Shown here: piece by piece, positions 35,901 to 49,120 of the stretch
How the letters are laid out: each line of letters opens with the position of its first letter
Numbering within the stretch: position 1 is the stretch's first letter
Translations under genes and position numbers: made by a program
Notes under the pieces: generated by a model
Told to the model about the DNA's origin: nothing
The model's database searches: none
Seen by the model: the letters and a program-made list of their open reading frames with translations, nothing else
Source of the DNA: Nautilus pompilius
Lineage: Eukaryota; Mollusca; Cephalopoda; Nautilida; Nautilidae
Direction: 5' to 3'
Assembly (NCBI GenBank): GCA_018389105.1
Contig: JACATO010002212.1
Location: 148,501-212,500, forward strand
DNA: 64,000 nt

Positions 35901-38900
35901 CTTTAGATTATTAACAGCATGAATTAAATCTATATTAGCTTTTTGTTTAGCTCTAGAATTCAAATTTTTAAATCTTAAATCACATTTATTTATAGCATGC
36001 CTGATTAACTTTATTAGTAGGTTTTTCACCTTGTTTTAGTGAATTATATGGATTTAAGGTTAAATGTAATCATTATCCTGGACTACAGTGATTATACCCT
36101 GCTAAATGTTTTTTGCCTGAATATTTTACACAAAAAAAAAGCCAGGAAATTGTCAATTCCATAAGCAGCACTGCTGTTATTTGAAATTTTTATTTTTCAA
36201 TTTCATACTCAACATATCTTTCCGAAGTATTTTGCAATTATTTTTTTGTAATAAGATATTTTAGATCTTTTGTATTAGTTTATTCTTTTACAATTCATGC
36301 AATATTTTTTTTTTGAATTTTTAAAATTTAAATGTCAATAAAATATGTTAATAAATTATTTAAACTAGCTAGTAGGAAAGACTTACGCAAATCTGTCTGA
36401 ATCTGAATTGTTTGAGAAAGAAAATGATGACTAAGAAGGAAAAATATTATAGCTGAAGATAGTATATCTAAATCTGATGACTATGAATATTCTGATAGTT
36501 TCGAGTTTACAGAAGGTGAAAGTGGAAATGAAAGCAAACCTTTTAATTCTTGTAATTGAAAAAAATTAAAAAATTTACTGAGAAAATAAAAAAACAGTAA
36601 ACATTTTTTTTTAACTATCACACATTGATGATGGGAGGAAGTGGATGTAACCAAACCACTCTGCTTGCTATTGAATTTTGCTTCTTTTTAAATTCTACTG
36701 GACACAAAACTCTGTAAAATAATAAGCAAGGAAACAAGAAATGGATCTAAAATTCTTTGAAGAACCAAAGCCCCAAAACAAGATTGATTCAAATTTTTAA
36801 AATGTGTTATTTTTTACTATGTTGCAAGTGACAAAAATCAAACAAACTCCAATCTTTTTGATATCACAAACTTCCAAGATAAACCATCGGATGTAATTAC
36901 TGTCTTCTTTCCATTATCTGAAAAAACAGATCTCTTACACATATTTGGGATGACTTGGTTAGTAAAGATACAGCATGAATTTTGACAAATTTAAATATTT
37001 TAAAGAAAAGTGTGGAGAATCAGACCATGGGTTTGTGGTTATAGATAAATCATCTAATAAATATAATGGAAAAGATATTCAAACATTTGGTGAATCTTAT
37101 TATTCCACCTGATGATTCTGAAGGACGTTTTGCACATAGGAAGCTTTGCTCAATCAATTCCTGTGCTAAATGCCATTTTATAAAATAAGAAACAGAGGAA
37201 AGAGATTTTAAATTTAAGGATTTGATGGTCTCATATAAAAAAAAAAATTTAAATAGTTTCTTCATACATAATAATTTGAGAGCAAAATTTTTATAAATCA
37301 ACTAAATTATTTCAGCCAATTATAAATACAAACAAGCAGCTACCAGTACCTACCTCAAAGTCTAGAAGTGAAACCTTTAACACCTCAAAAATTAATACCA
37401 ATATAAAAAGAATTTTTGTAGAGTCTGTGGAATCATCGAATTTACCTGCTAAACCCTTAAGTGTAAAAAATAGTCCTAAAACAGAAGCAGATGCTGTAGA
37501 TTATTTAGCTTCTAAGGATGATCAGTCAGCATTTGCTTTACAGCACTTTGAATCTAACAAATATTCTGGATTATCTACCATAGAAATAATTCCTAATAGG
37601 CTTAATATTGATGATGACTATAAAATGGGATACTACCCCTGATTTATGGAAATGAGTACATAAATCTGATTTTTCTAAATAATATAAATGCTTAAAGAAC
37701 TATTGTATAAATACCAAAAAGCAAACCTAAAGTTGTCATAATTTTGTTTTATCATCAAAAGCTACAAATTTTAAAACATTTTGTATCCAACACTAAATTT
37801 AGATTCCATAAAACAATATGAAATTGCTCTAATTTTAATAATACAAATAATATTTTAAGGTATATTGCTGATAATGAAACTACTTAAACATCAATAACTT
37901 TACATATTAATTAATTTTACATACAAGTTTGTATGAACTCACAAATTAACATGAAATTCAAAGACAGATGAAAAATGGCAATAATTGGGATTCAAAGAAT
38001 AAATAATAACGTGTTATTATTAATGCTATTAGTTCTAACTATAAAGTTGACTTTACTGTAGAGAATAGTTTATAAACTCATTTAAGATTTAACACTAAGA
38101 CTATCTTCTGGTTATAATGGAAGTGATAATCCAGTTAATATTTTATCAATTAATTCTATTCTTGTACAGTATGATTTTTAAAAAGTTCATACATTAAAGA
38201 ACACATTTTGAAAATATTAATATATCATTTAAAAACTATTTCACTTGAATATAAAATAGATTGAAAACCAAAAAGATGTAGTTTATTTACCAATTAATAG
38301 AAATTTTATTTCAAGATTCTAAATTTGGGTTTAAGATAAAAAAAAACAATAGATTTAAGAAATGAAGTTATAACTTTAAGATTACATCTAAATAAGTTGG
38401 AAATTCTTTTTAAATTAAATTATTAAGAGAGAAAAATAGGAAGAAAATATATTATTGGCAAGGAATTGCTTGATACTCTTAATAAAAAGATTAGATATGG
38501 TTTGAATAATTTTTTTAAAAAATTAAAGCTGCTGAAAGTGTTATGTTGCAATTGCAGGAAAAAAAATGTAAAAAAGCCTAATCAATGTCAAAATTCTTTT
38601 ATTCAGACTCAGAATTAAAAATTAGAGGTATAAATGCTAATATAAATACTTTAAATGCTGGATCTGGAACTAAAATGCTTAAATAAAAAATCAATAGAGA
38701 TTTTGAATCAAATAAAAATGGGAAAAGAATTGCAGAAAATTTAGTATATTAAAAAGAATACATTGACATCACAGATTTAGTATTTGATGAAATTATAAAT
38801 AAATATGAGTTTCATAAGCCAATTTCTGAAGCAAATCTTAGTAATCTTAGTTCAGAAATTAATATTACAATCCAAATCAAGATGCACATTTGTTGCTACA

Positions 38901-41900
38901 TAAGGCTAAGTTAATGTTTAAAAACATCTAAAAACTAATAGCGGATGCTGATAGATATAAGTTTGGCAAATAATGGTATTTCACATTTATTTAATCAGAT
39001 TACTTCATGCAGGCCAAGAAATAACTATGAAAGAGATTGATAACTTACAAAGATTGTCTTAGTAAGTTGTGATGATAAAACAAATGTTGGTATAGACACA
39101 AAAGCAGCAGCTGCAGAGGATGATATAGGATTTAAAGCAAGCATGATTACATAGTAGAAAAATCAAATCCAAAATATACCTATAGTTTCTATATACCCCA
39201 TAAGTCACAGCTTTGGTTTTTGGAAGACTATAAATAATAGCATAATGTGTATGGACTAAGGCATGAAACTGTTTTGATAAGAGGATAATAACACAATTTT
39301 AAGGGCAAACAAAGTTGGAATGAAGAAAGTTAATTTCTTGAAGATAGCACCATAGAGTTGTCTGATGAGAAGCAACGAGAATTTATTAAATGCTTGAAAG
39401 TAAAGTAACCTATACTGTTATGCTAATACTAATGTGATTTTATTGCAATTCTACAAAATACTAATTTTGATTGGAATGAGTATTGCAGCAGCAACAGAAA
39501 TGCCTAGATATATTGTGCTAGGATTTCAAACTGTTAAAGATAATTATAGCCAAAAGCAGATCCTTCTATATTTAATAACTGCTCAATTACCAAATCTTGT
39601 TTCTTCTAAATAGTGATAGATACCCACACACTATCTAAATATAGATTTTAGAAGAATTTATGAAAAATGGTAGACTTTAAAAATAAGTTTTAAGGAAAAA
39701 ATGATACAGTTTCCAGTAATTCAGTTACATCTATTAAATAACCTTATCCCTTAATTGCTTGTGATGTAAGCAAAAAGCAGATGTAAAGCATAAGGCTGCT
39801 TTAAACCAAAATTGTCCTACAGACATTCAAGCCTTTGTAGTTATTGTATCTGACAAAATTATAACTACAATCAGATAGTGATAAATTAAATTTTGTCTTT
39901 TAAATTTCTTTTACAAAATTTTTTGCTAAATAAATTAAATAAATGGAGCCATTTGTCATGGGTTTTCTTTAAGTGAACATCAAAAGCATAAATTGATAAA
40001 AGCACTTGGGGAGTTACTTTAAAGATGAATAAAAATCCATTAAATTACATGGTTATTTTTCTATTCTTATTATGAGAAGACAAAAAATAGAGTTGAGAAA
40101 AAGTAAAAGTTTTGATTTTAAACTTAGCATGTCACAAAGGAATAAAATTTTTTTAAAAAAGGGGGGTTAGATGCTTGTGCTTTCTGTTTTATAGTTTACT
40201 ACCTAAACTATACTCTGATAGTGAGTTCAATCAAACTTAACATTTACCAAAATTTGTAGATAGTTTTATGACAATATTCCAACCAAAAGAGTAAACAGAT
40301 CTAATTAAATATTTTATGAATGTATAAAATGTGCAAGAAGAAAAATTGGGCTATTTTACCAAACTCTATCAAATATTGAAAAAAATCTATTTTAACTTCT
40401 TTAAGTGCAATACCTACAATTTTTCTTGGAAGACTAGCCTGTGCTAGAGAAAAATCTGTAAAAAAAAGTCTATAAAAAGTGGACAAGCTTGTTTATGTGG
40501 GTTAGAGGATGTTACAGCTAAAAATATAAAACAAACTAAAATGAAAAATATTTATATAATGTTTGTAAGCACAGAAAAGTGAAAAAAATTGATTTTTTTG
40601 TAAAAGTTTAACATTTGGATCTAATTCACCATTTAAAAGTGTCCCCATTCTATCAGATATTTTTCAATTGTTAAATAGAAAGACTATTAACTAACTTTTA
40701 TATGGAAAAATATGGTAGAAAACTAAAGCATTTAGGGTTTTTTAAATGAGATACCCTTCCTGCTAAACCATATAAAATAGAATGTGGTGTTTTAAATTCA
40801 CTTTAATATTATGGTACAAACTTGACTTTTAAATATGAAGTTAATTAAAATGTTTATTATTTTGATTCTTTTTTATTTACTCATTTTTCCAAATTTTATT
40901 TGGTACACAGATAAAAATATTTTTATCATATGTTTGAAATTCAGAAATTCAATGCAAAGAGTTATTTGTCATGAGTTGTTTAAAATTTTGATTGAATTTG
41001 CTAAAAGTATAAAATAAATTTTAAATTTACAAAAAGGTTAGATTGTTCAGTTATCTTAAGCTTATTAAAGGAATAAATTAGAAATCATAGATTAAAAATA
41101 AATTAAAAATTTAGTGCTATTTTTCCAAATTAAATAAATAAGATTAAAATAAGATCAGTATTAGGAAAAATTAAAAATTATGAAGAATTAATAAAAGTAA
41201 AAAAGAAAAACCAAAAGTACTAAAATCATTTATATGATAAGCATTATTGTTTCTGTCTCATTTTCATACAGTGCAACATTTATGTCTATATTTTCTCCAC
41301 TTACAATCATGTCAATTATTACTTGTGCATTTAGTTTAACATTTTTATATAATAATTATACTATGAAGCAAATTAAATATACAAAAATATTATAAGAAAA
41401 CAATTGAAGAATTGAACTAAGTCATGCTCTAGATTATATAGTTTCATGTTTTAACTAAACAACAAAAACAAAAATTATTTTTTGTTGAACTTTTGAGATA
41501 ATCAGTTAAAGCTACCTATGGTTCACCAGAGCTACCTATAGAGCTAAAGCCATTTACAGAATCAGCAATGTTTTTCTTTGATTTTAAGTATTAAATAAGT
41601 GTAAATACGTTTGTTTTCTCCAAAAAGATAATTCATAAGTATATTTATTCTATTTTAAAGACTTCAAACTTTGAAAAATGAGCTGGTTCAAATTTAATGA
41701 TTGAAGATTTTAATTTAGATAATCAAAGAGTTATAAATACTAATAATTCTATTAATTCTAATGATGGACTTAACAAAAACATATGTAGATAATTTAGCAC
41801 AACAAATAAATATATTTGAATAGAATGGGATTCTGGCAGTAGTCATGTCACTAATTTGAATGAGTTTTAAGCTTTTGACAAAAATAATAATTAGACTTCA

Positions 41901-44900
41901 AATACTGGAGTCAGAATTGATGTTTTACCAAATTCATTAAATGCATCATCTTAATGGGAGCACTGGTTTATTGAGTAAAATGTTCAAAATACAAAGCATA
42001 AAATAACATTTCTATTAAAAAAAAAAAAAACCCTAGATTTTAAGATAAAATTGATGGGTCAAAATTAAAATATTTTAACAATAAAGTACAAAAGAATGGA
42101 CATTTTCTAAAACACTAAATATTTATGAATTTTGCATGCTTGATAAGATGAGTTATAACAGTGATAATGAATATATAATCTTGAATTTAAACTGAGGAAA
42201 ATATAAAATGATAAATATTGCAAATCCAATTAACAACAATGATGCTGCAAATAAAATGTTGGTGATTAAAAATTAAAGTTTACAGTTCATTCATTTACTG
42301 ATTGAAATAGTGAAACAAAATCAATTCAAAATGTGACTATAGAAAATTTACTAGCAAACACAGTAATCTTTAAAGAATAAATTAAAGTATGGTTGATTAA
42401 ATCATACTGACCAGAAGGTAAAAGCCAGAACAAACTAGGCAGTACACTAAATAGACATGATCACCATTATTTTAAAAAGATAAATTATAGTATACTTTTT
42501 ATATCTACAACCATTAGTGTTACAGTTAATTCTTCAAAATATACAAGAAATTTTGACTCAGTTTCAGATAGAAATTATAAACTAGAGTAAGTTTAGAATC
42601 ATAAAGAAAATAATTTAATAGTAACATGGAAGCTTGAAGTTTGAGAAAGTGGAATAGTAGTCCACCCCAAAATTAAGAAATAGGAAGGACTGGAATAGAA
42701 ATATGCATTCAAACACAAGGTGGCACAGTGACACAATAGATCTTTGAAATGAAAAAAAAATAAGAGTTTTATAGAAAGAATGGTAGAGAAGGCCATTCAA
42801 TAATTAAAATTAAGAAATTGGTGGCAGAGATGAAGAAAGAATGTCTAATATATTTTAAATAATGCTTTTGTGACACAAACTGTTACATAAATTCTATGCT
42901 AAGTAATCCATGGCAGCATTTGCTTCTAAGCTGGAGAAATGTTTAGCTACTAGAAATAAAAGTGAAATACATTCTCTTGTGTATACTTACTCCAGTCAGA
43001 ATTCCCTAAATATTTCACTTGCTCAGAAAAAAATTTAAAAGACTGTTTGACTAACATGCTGGTAATGCAGCATCTAACTTCTGGCCAATGTTGTATATCC
43101 TAATCAGGATCATTACCTTTGTGGCTTAATTAGGGATGTGCTTCACCTTTATGAATAAAATGTTAACAATTTGGTTGAAAGTACTGTATATACAAAATGT
43201 CCAAGTTTGTAAACCAAGTATGATTTATGGCAACAGAATTTCCTTTAAATTGCAAACTATTATTTTGTAGTTTTTGTATGAAACATTTTATTTTAAAAAG
43301 TTATATCCATGAAAAGTCTGATCAAAAGCTGTTCTACCATAATGTGTTACCTTTTTGACACAATTTCCAAACACCACTTTTGTTTTAGTGAATACAAAAT
43401 AAATGACTCTTTGCCAAGTTGCTGAGCAGTGATTTTGTCTAAAAAATTTTCCAATGAATGCTGTTATTATTAAAATCATCACAATTTACATATTTTTTTA
43501 GTTTCTTTAAATGTTACATGCTATTTTTGTTTTTACTCCAAGAGTTTTATTATAAGTAAATGTGTGTATCAGAAAAGTATTTTGGCAGCAAAATTCATTT
43601 TATTTTGGCTACACAAATATTAACATAAAAATGATGACAAAATCCTTTAAATTATCTTTGACATTTAAAGGTGCTATTCTGTAAAAACTTTATAACAAAA
43701 AAATTATGGCATCAATCATCTATTGTGTTATTAATGAGATTATAATATAGAATATCATAAAGTATGATACAAACTAATGATGGACATTATAAAACCATAC
43801 ATTTTCTCAAGATGTAACAAATAAGATAAATAACAACAATATTTATTAGTAACCATAGTTTAAATGCTAGATTATTTCCATGTTGATCTGAATCAATACT
43901 GAAATAACTTTTGAATTAACTTAAATAAAAGCACAAAAAACAATAACTGGGGGAATGCTTTAAATTACAATTTTAATCACCAAAAATAAAATACATTAAA
44001 TATTTCATCCAAACTATACCTATTTCTCAAAGTGCCCTCTATGAAGAAATATGCACTTATCCAATCTATGTATGAGTCCTATGCTGGCAACTTGGTAGAA
44101 CTATACCTTCAGTGAAAGAATTTTTCAAGTCATCAACAGTTTTAAAAATGTTAGACCAGTGATGAGCAACCTTTACTGGATGTGGGCCGCTAGTGAACTT
44201 TGTAGGCTTCTGGAGGGCCACATGCATTTTTTCTTACAGAGTTGCAGGCTTTAAGCCTAGTGAGTATCAACATACTCCAAAACCACCCCTTTTATGACAC
44301 ATAAAAGTTATTTTTATGCCAAAATAAAAGAAAATATATATTGTATGATGATCTTTATTTATACTACTTTTTAAGCAGCTTAATCCGACACTTGACACTC
44401 TTTTTCTTTCACGAGTCTTTCTATGTCCAGCTCAATCAGAGACTTTGTGATGCACAAGGAGCTTTCCATGCATTCGCCTCCCAGCCAATTTCGATGCTCG
44501 GCACCTGCATTTTTGAAAAAAATTGCTCACAGATGTAAGTGCTGCCGAACAAGCTTACCATCTTCAAAGCATGGTTTGACAATTTGGGAAAACTTTTTCT
44601 TGGTAGGTAGAGCTTGTAAAAGTCAAGGAGCGGCACATCGCAGAATTCTGCTCTCAGTTCAGTGCTACACTGAAGATCAAGAAACTCTATTTGAAGCTCT
44701 GGAGGTGCACTTTCAGCACTGACATCGAAAGGAATGGAAAAGATGTTGAAGGTGTCCTCGCATCTTCTGAAATCTTGAAAACGGAAGTGAAATTTATCTT
44801 TGAGTTGCCGAATCTCTTCTGCATATTTTGCAGAATCATCTGGATTCTCCTTCCTCAGTGTTTCAAAATGAAGAAGGTTAATGGAGCGAAGTTGTGAGTC

Positions 44901-47900
44901 CCACAACGACAACTTGGATTCAAACGCCTTGATCTTGTCAAACATGGCGTGGATGAGCTGATCCTTTCCTTGGAGCCTCAGATTCAGTTCAATGAGATGC
45001 TGAGTAAGGTCGATCAAAAACGCAAAATCGCACATCCACTCGCGATCACCAAATTCCTTCACTGGCTTCCCCTTCATATCTAAGAAGAGTTCAATTTCTT
45101 CCTTCAAATCATAAACTCGCTTGAGCATCTGACCACGGCTTAGCCATCACACTTCAGCATAATAAACCACATCTCCATGATCAGATGCCATGTCACTCAG
45201 CAACTCTCTGAATTGATGATGATTCAATCCATTTGATCTGATGAAATTCACTAGCTTCACAATAACTGCAACAACAATTTCCATTCCCAGAGATTTTGCA
45301 CATAAGTGCTCTTGATGCAACAAACAGTGACACAAAATTAACTCACAACCAGTCAGAGCCCTAGCTTCTTGAGAGATGAGAATTGTCAAGCCGTTGTTCT
45401 TTCCAACCATTGATGGGCCCCATCAGTTGCAATGCCACTCAGCCTCTCTAAAGGTAGCCCCAACTGCTTCAGTACTTTCATCAACTCTTCTTTCAAATCC
45501 GCACCGGTTGTTGTTCCCATTATTCCCACCATACCCGCTAACAACTTGGTTATGTTAAATTCAGCATCAATGCCTCGAATGAAGACAACCAGTTGAGCTA
45601 CATGGGACATGTCAGTGCTCTCGTCCAATGCTATGGAAAACCACTTGAAATTTGATGCTCTGCATTTCAGGATGTCTTCAATGTTCTTTGACATGTCATC
45701 AACCCTCCTACCCACAGTAAACCTTGACAGGCTAATTTTTGAAATAATAGCCTTCTTCTCAGGAAATGCTACATCAGCCACAGCTTCAAGGCATTCCTTC
45801 ACCATCTCGCCATCACCAACAGGCTTCATACGTTTTGCCAGGATTTTGGAGACCAAATAACCGGCACGCACCGAAATGTCTGCCTCAGCAGTGGCTTTCT
45901 TGAAGAGATTTTGTGGGCCTGCAAGACGTTTTTCAAATTCCTGCATCTTATCTTTCTGCATCTGGCCCTGAAGGGTGCCGTATTTAGATGCATGCTTTGT
46001 ACCATAATGTCTCCTGACATTATATTCTTTAAGGACAGCCACAGATTCATTGCAAATTAAGTATACTGCGGTCTCTTTAACACTGGGGAAGAAATACTCT
46101 GAGGTCCACCTATCATTGAATTTGCGTGATTCATCCTCTACTTTTCGCTTTTTCTTCTCTGAGACCATGTCTGATGGTCTGAAAAATCCCAACATGTGCA
46201 CACGAATTTGCTACATGTGATTATACACCCTATCATCACTCTCCTAGCTGCGGAAACTTGACACAACGCTGCTGGTTGTTGGTGCCCAAGTTGACCTAGA
46301 GCTGAGCTGGTTAGTGCGCATCTGGCCTGAGTCCCTGTCTGGTCCTTGAAGCAAGGTCCAAGTCTTTTAGCTGCCAGTGTAGCAATTTCAGATTACTCCC
46401 ACTTCACCTTATCGCCACGGTAACTTCATTAAAGTGGGGTTCAGATTACTGGGAGATAGGATGAAAATGATTTCAAATTACCGGGGGTGACTTGAAATGG
46501 GGGTGTAGCCTGAAGTCTTTACACCGGCCCCAGTGGCATTAGCCAATGGGAGTGTGGCTCAATTACATCAGTCCTAGTGTGGTAACAGTTAGAATTCTGG
46601 CTCCCTTCGCCAGCGTGTATTATCTGCGCTTCCATCAGGGCAGCAGAGCAACAGGGAGCCTGTGATGCCAGTGTGATTTACCGCAGAGGCCTGTGATGCA
46701 AATGGGAGTGCCTGCTGTGGGAGATAAGCCTGCAGGCGGCAGGTGACTATATGGTCACCGGGTGAAAATACAGGAAAATAAAATTACTTTGCCAAAGCCC
46801 CATGGGCTGCATATTAGGATGTCGTGGGCTGCGGGTTGCTCATGACTGTGTTAGACCCTTGATCAAATGTCTTCAGTGGTCCAAATAAAGAGAAATTGTG
46901 CAGAGACAGGTCTTAGATGTAAAGAGAATGAGGGAATACTTCTGAGCACAACCACATTGTATCATGTCAGCCATAATGTGTGCCATATGGTGGCAAGTTC
47001 TATATAACAGGGATTCCTTTGCTTTTCAAACATGGCTCCATGTGATAAAAGCTATACTGTGTTGATTATGGCATCTTTCTCCAGAAGGTTGGCGAAAAAT
47101 ATGCCTCACACTGTTGCCATGAATTCTGAACTGATGACACTTCTGTGGAGGAAATTATGCTGGAGTTCATAATTATGGTGTTTAATAAAAGATTCAAGTC
47201 TCATTACATAATATGATGATTCTGTTCATGAATTATAGAAATCCAGATGCTGGTGATATTGTTTACAAACTCCCCATCGTAGATACAAGAGTCTCCCACG
47301 ACACAGGTTCTTACACTACTGATGTTCATAGGCATTATTAACAGCTTTGCTGCAAGTTTACAATAAATTTAAGGAAACTTAACCCCTTCCTTATTAAAAA
47401 ACTGTACAATTAGTTTCTTTTTCTCACTAGCACTTACACCATTGAAGTCATTAGAGATACTTATGTTTGCCATTCTCCAGTACACAAGTGATGCCATTTT
47501 CATGACAAGTTGGGAAAGGGACAATGTGTGTTGCATTTATCCACAACCATTAACAAAATTGTAACTTTCTCTAGAACTACTCATAATAACTTTATTAAAA
47601 ATTCTGGAAATCTGTTCTTGATTAGATTGCAAAACATTTTAACTTTTTTTTTTTTTATGTGTATGAATTACTTTAATATCATTCCAATATACAGGGTGTC
47701 CGTAAAGTTACTATACAGTCTTACCAGTTTACGATCACGTCCCAATTGAACCAGCCTGGAATAACTGTCTGGGCAGGAATATCGTCTGATGGAATTGTGG
47801 GTCCACAGTTCTTCGACGGAACTGTTACAGGAGAAAGGTACCTGGACAAACTGAGAAATGTCATCGTACCGGCATTGAAACAACGACCAGTAACTTGTAA

Positions 47901-49078
47901 GACTGTATAGTAACTTTACGGACACCCTGTATTTCCAAAGTCTGGAAGAATTACTGGGGTTTATAGTTAATGTATCCACAATGCTTATATTTAAAAATTC
48001 ATTTCAGAGATAAGATTTATTATTTATCTCTAAGGATCATAATATGCATTTTAGTGAAGTATTTCGGGGGTTTTTTGTTGAAAATTTAGATACGACTCAC
48101 AGTAATTCTAACAAGAGATATCATTAATTAAGAAAAAAAGTGTTTTAAATACTACAAAGAGAATGTCCACAGAAGTAAAGCAGGCACAGCTTTTAAGACA
48201 TAGAATACTTTATTTTTATTGCAAGCTTCTGATACAATATTTTCAGTCATGATCAAAATGAACAAAGCTTTACAGTTTGCAGATCTACTATATTAATCAT
48301 AGACATGACTATAACCAGGATTTTTTTAAATGTTTTGTAACTGGTGTAAAAGCATAAAAGTGGTGTAATGTGAAAAATATATTTGTGCTTTAAAAACAAC
48401 TTGCACTGTACATAAAGTTTGTATACAATTGTCCCAAATAATAAGGTAAAATGAAGAGAAATCCACATTTGTATTTGCATATAACACAAAATTAACATTA
48501 TTTTATACCAAAAAAGTTTATTATTAGTCAGTTATAAAAAAGGAGAGTTAATTTTTTCTTTACTCTCAAGCCCAAATAATACTACTGTACTAAACCAATT
48601 TCTGTGCTTAAAAATAGCCATAGTATCTTCAATCAAACTTTTATTTCTAAATTTTAACATCTAATACAAAGTAAAGAACTTATTAGATAAAGTCTGATAT
48701 ATACCTGATTTTGTTCATGGTTTGTTTGCTCAGGAAGAATTGATTTGGAAGCAGCTAAATTACTTCCAGGAATGTAGGCATAACCATATGCAGTTCCACC
48801 AGGCAAAGGGCTTGTGACATCAGGATTTCCACCATAGGACAGTTTTCTGGGTGAAGGCTGATTTGGTCTAAAAGACATAGGTTGCTGCTGTAGATATGCT
48901 GATCTTGTTGCTGTAGAGCTGGTATTTCTGTGACGTGAAGAATCAATAGTTTAAAGCATGACTGCAAACTAATAAAATATGTATCTCTCAGCAATCACAT
49001 TCCGTGACACCAAATTCTCTAGCAAACTGAAGTAGCATGTCATGAAGAAGTCAAACATTAAGTATTATATACTTTTAC

Positions 49079-49120
<42 letters not shown>

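Larger units (their letters stand above)
35500..42600. mobile_element. Decayed Polinton/Maverick-like (adintovirus-like) relic
   Basis: About 7 kb of very AT-rich sequence is packed with protein-like but broken frames. Recognised parts: a PLA2-like fragment on the minus strand (35820-36190), a double-jelly-roll major capsid remnant on the plus strand (38760-39880), and a fibre-like YVDNL motif on the plus strand (41690-41820). Further unassigned degraded frames lie between them (acidic frame near 36480, 37427-37642, 38400-38580, 40300-41100). No intact polymerase B or integrase was seen. Terminal repeats and target duplication were not found, so limits are approximate. All frames are interrupted many times, indicating an old inactive copy. 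Confidence 0.6.
43990..47300 (-). mobile_element. Old mariner-like relic split by the hAT insertion
   Basis: Minus-strand fragments on the right (46857-46920: LSLHNFSLFGPLKTFDQG) and left (44060-44148: NIFKTVDDLKNSFTEG) of the hAT element are consecutive pieces of one mariner-type transposase C-terminus (LFGPLK... block). Removing the hAT element and one copy of its target site rejoins them. Outer limits are approximate. Confidence 0.5.

Noticed and set aside
44436..46201. Domesticated GTF2IRD2- or ZBED-type host gene
   Set aside because: The frame is broken and lies inside its own TIRs and target duplication, so it is a transposon copy.
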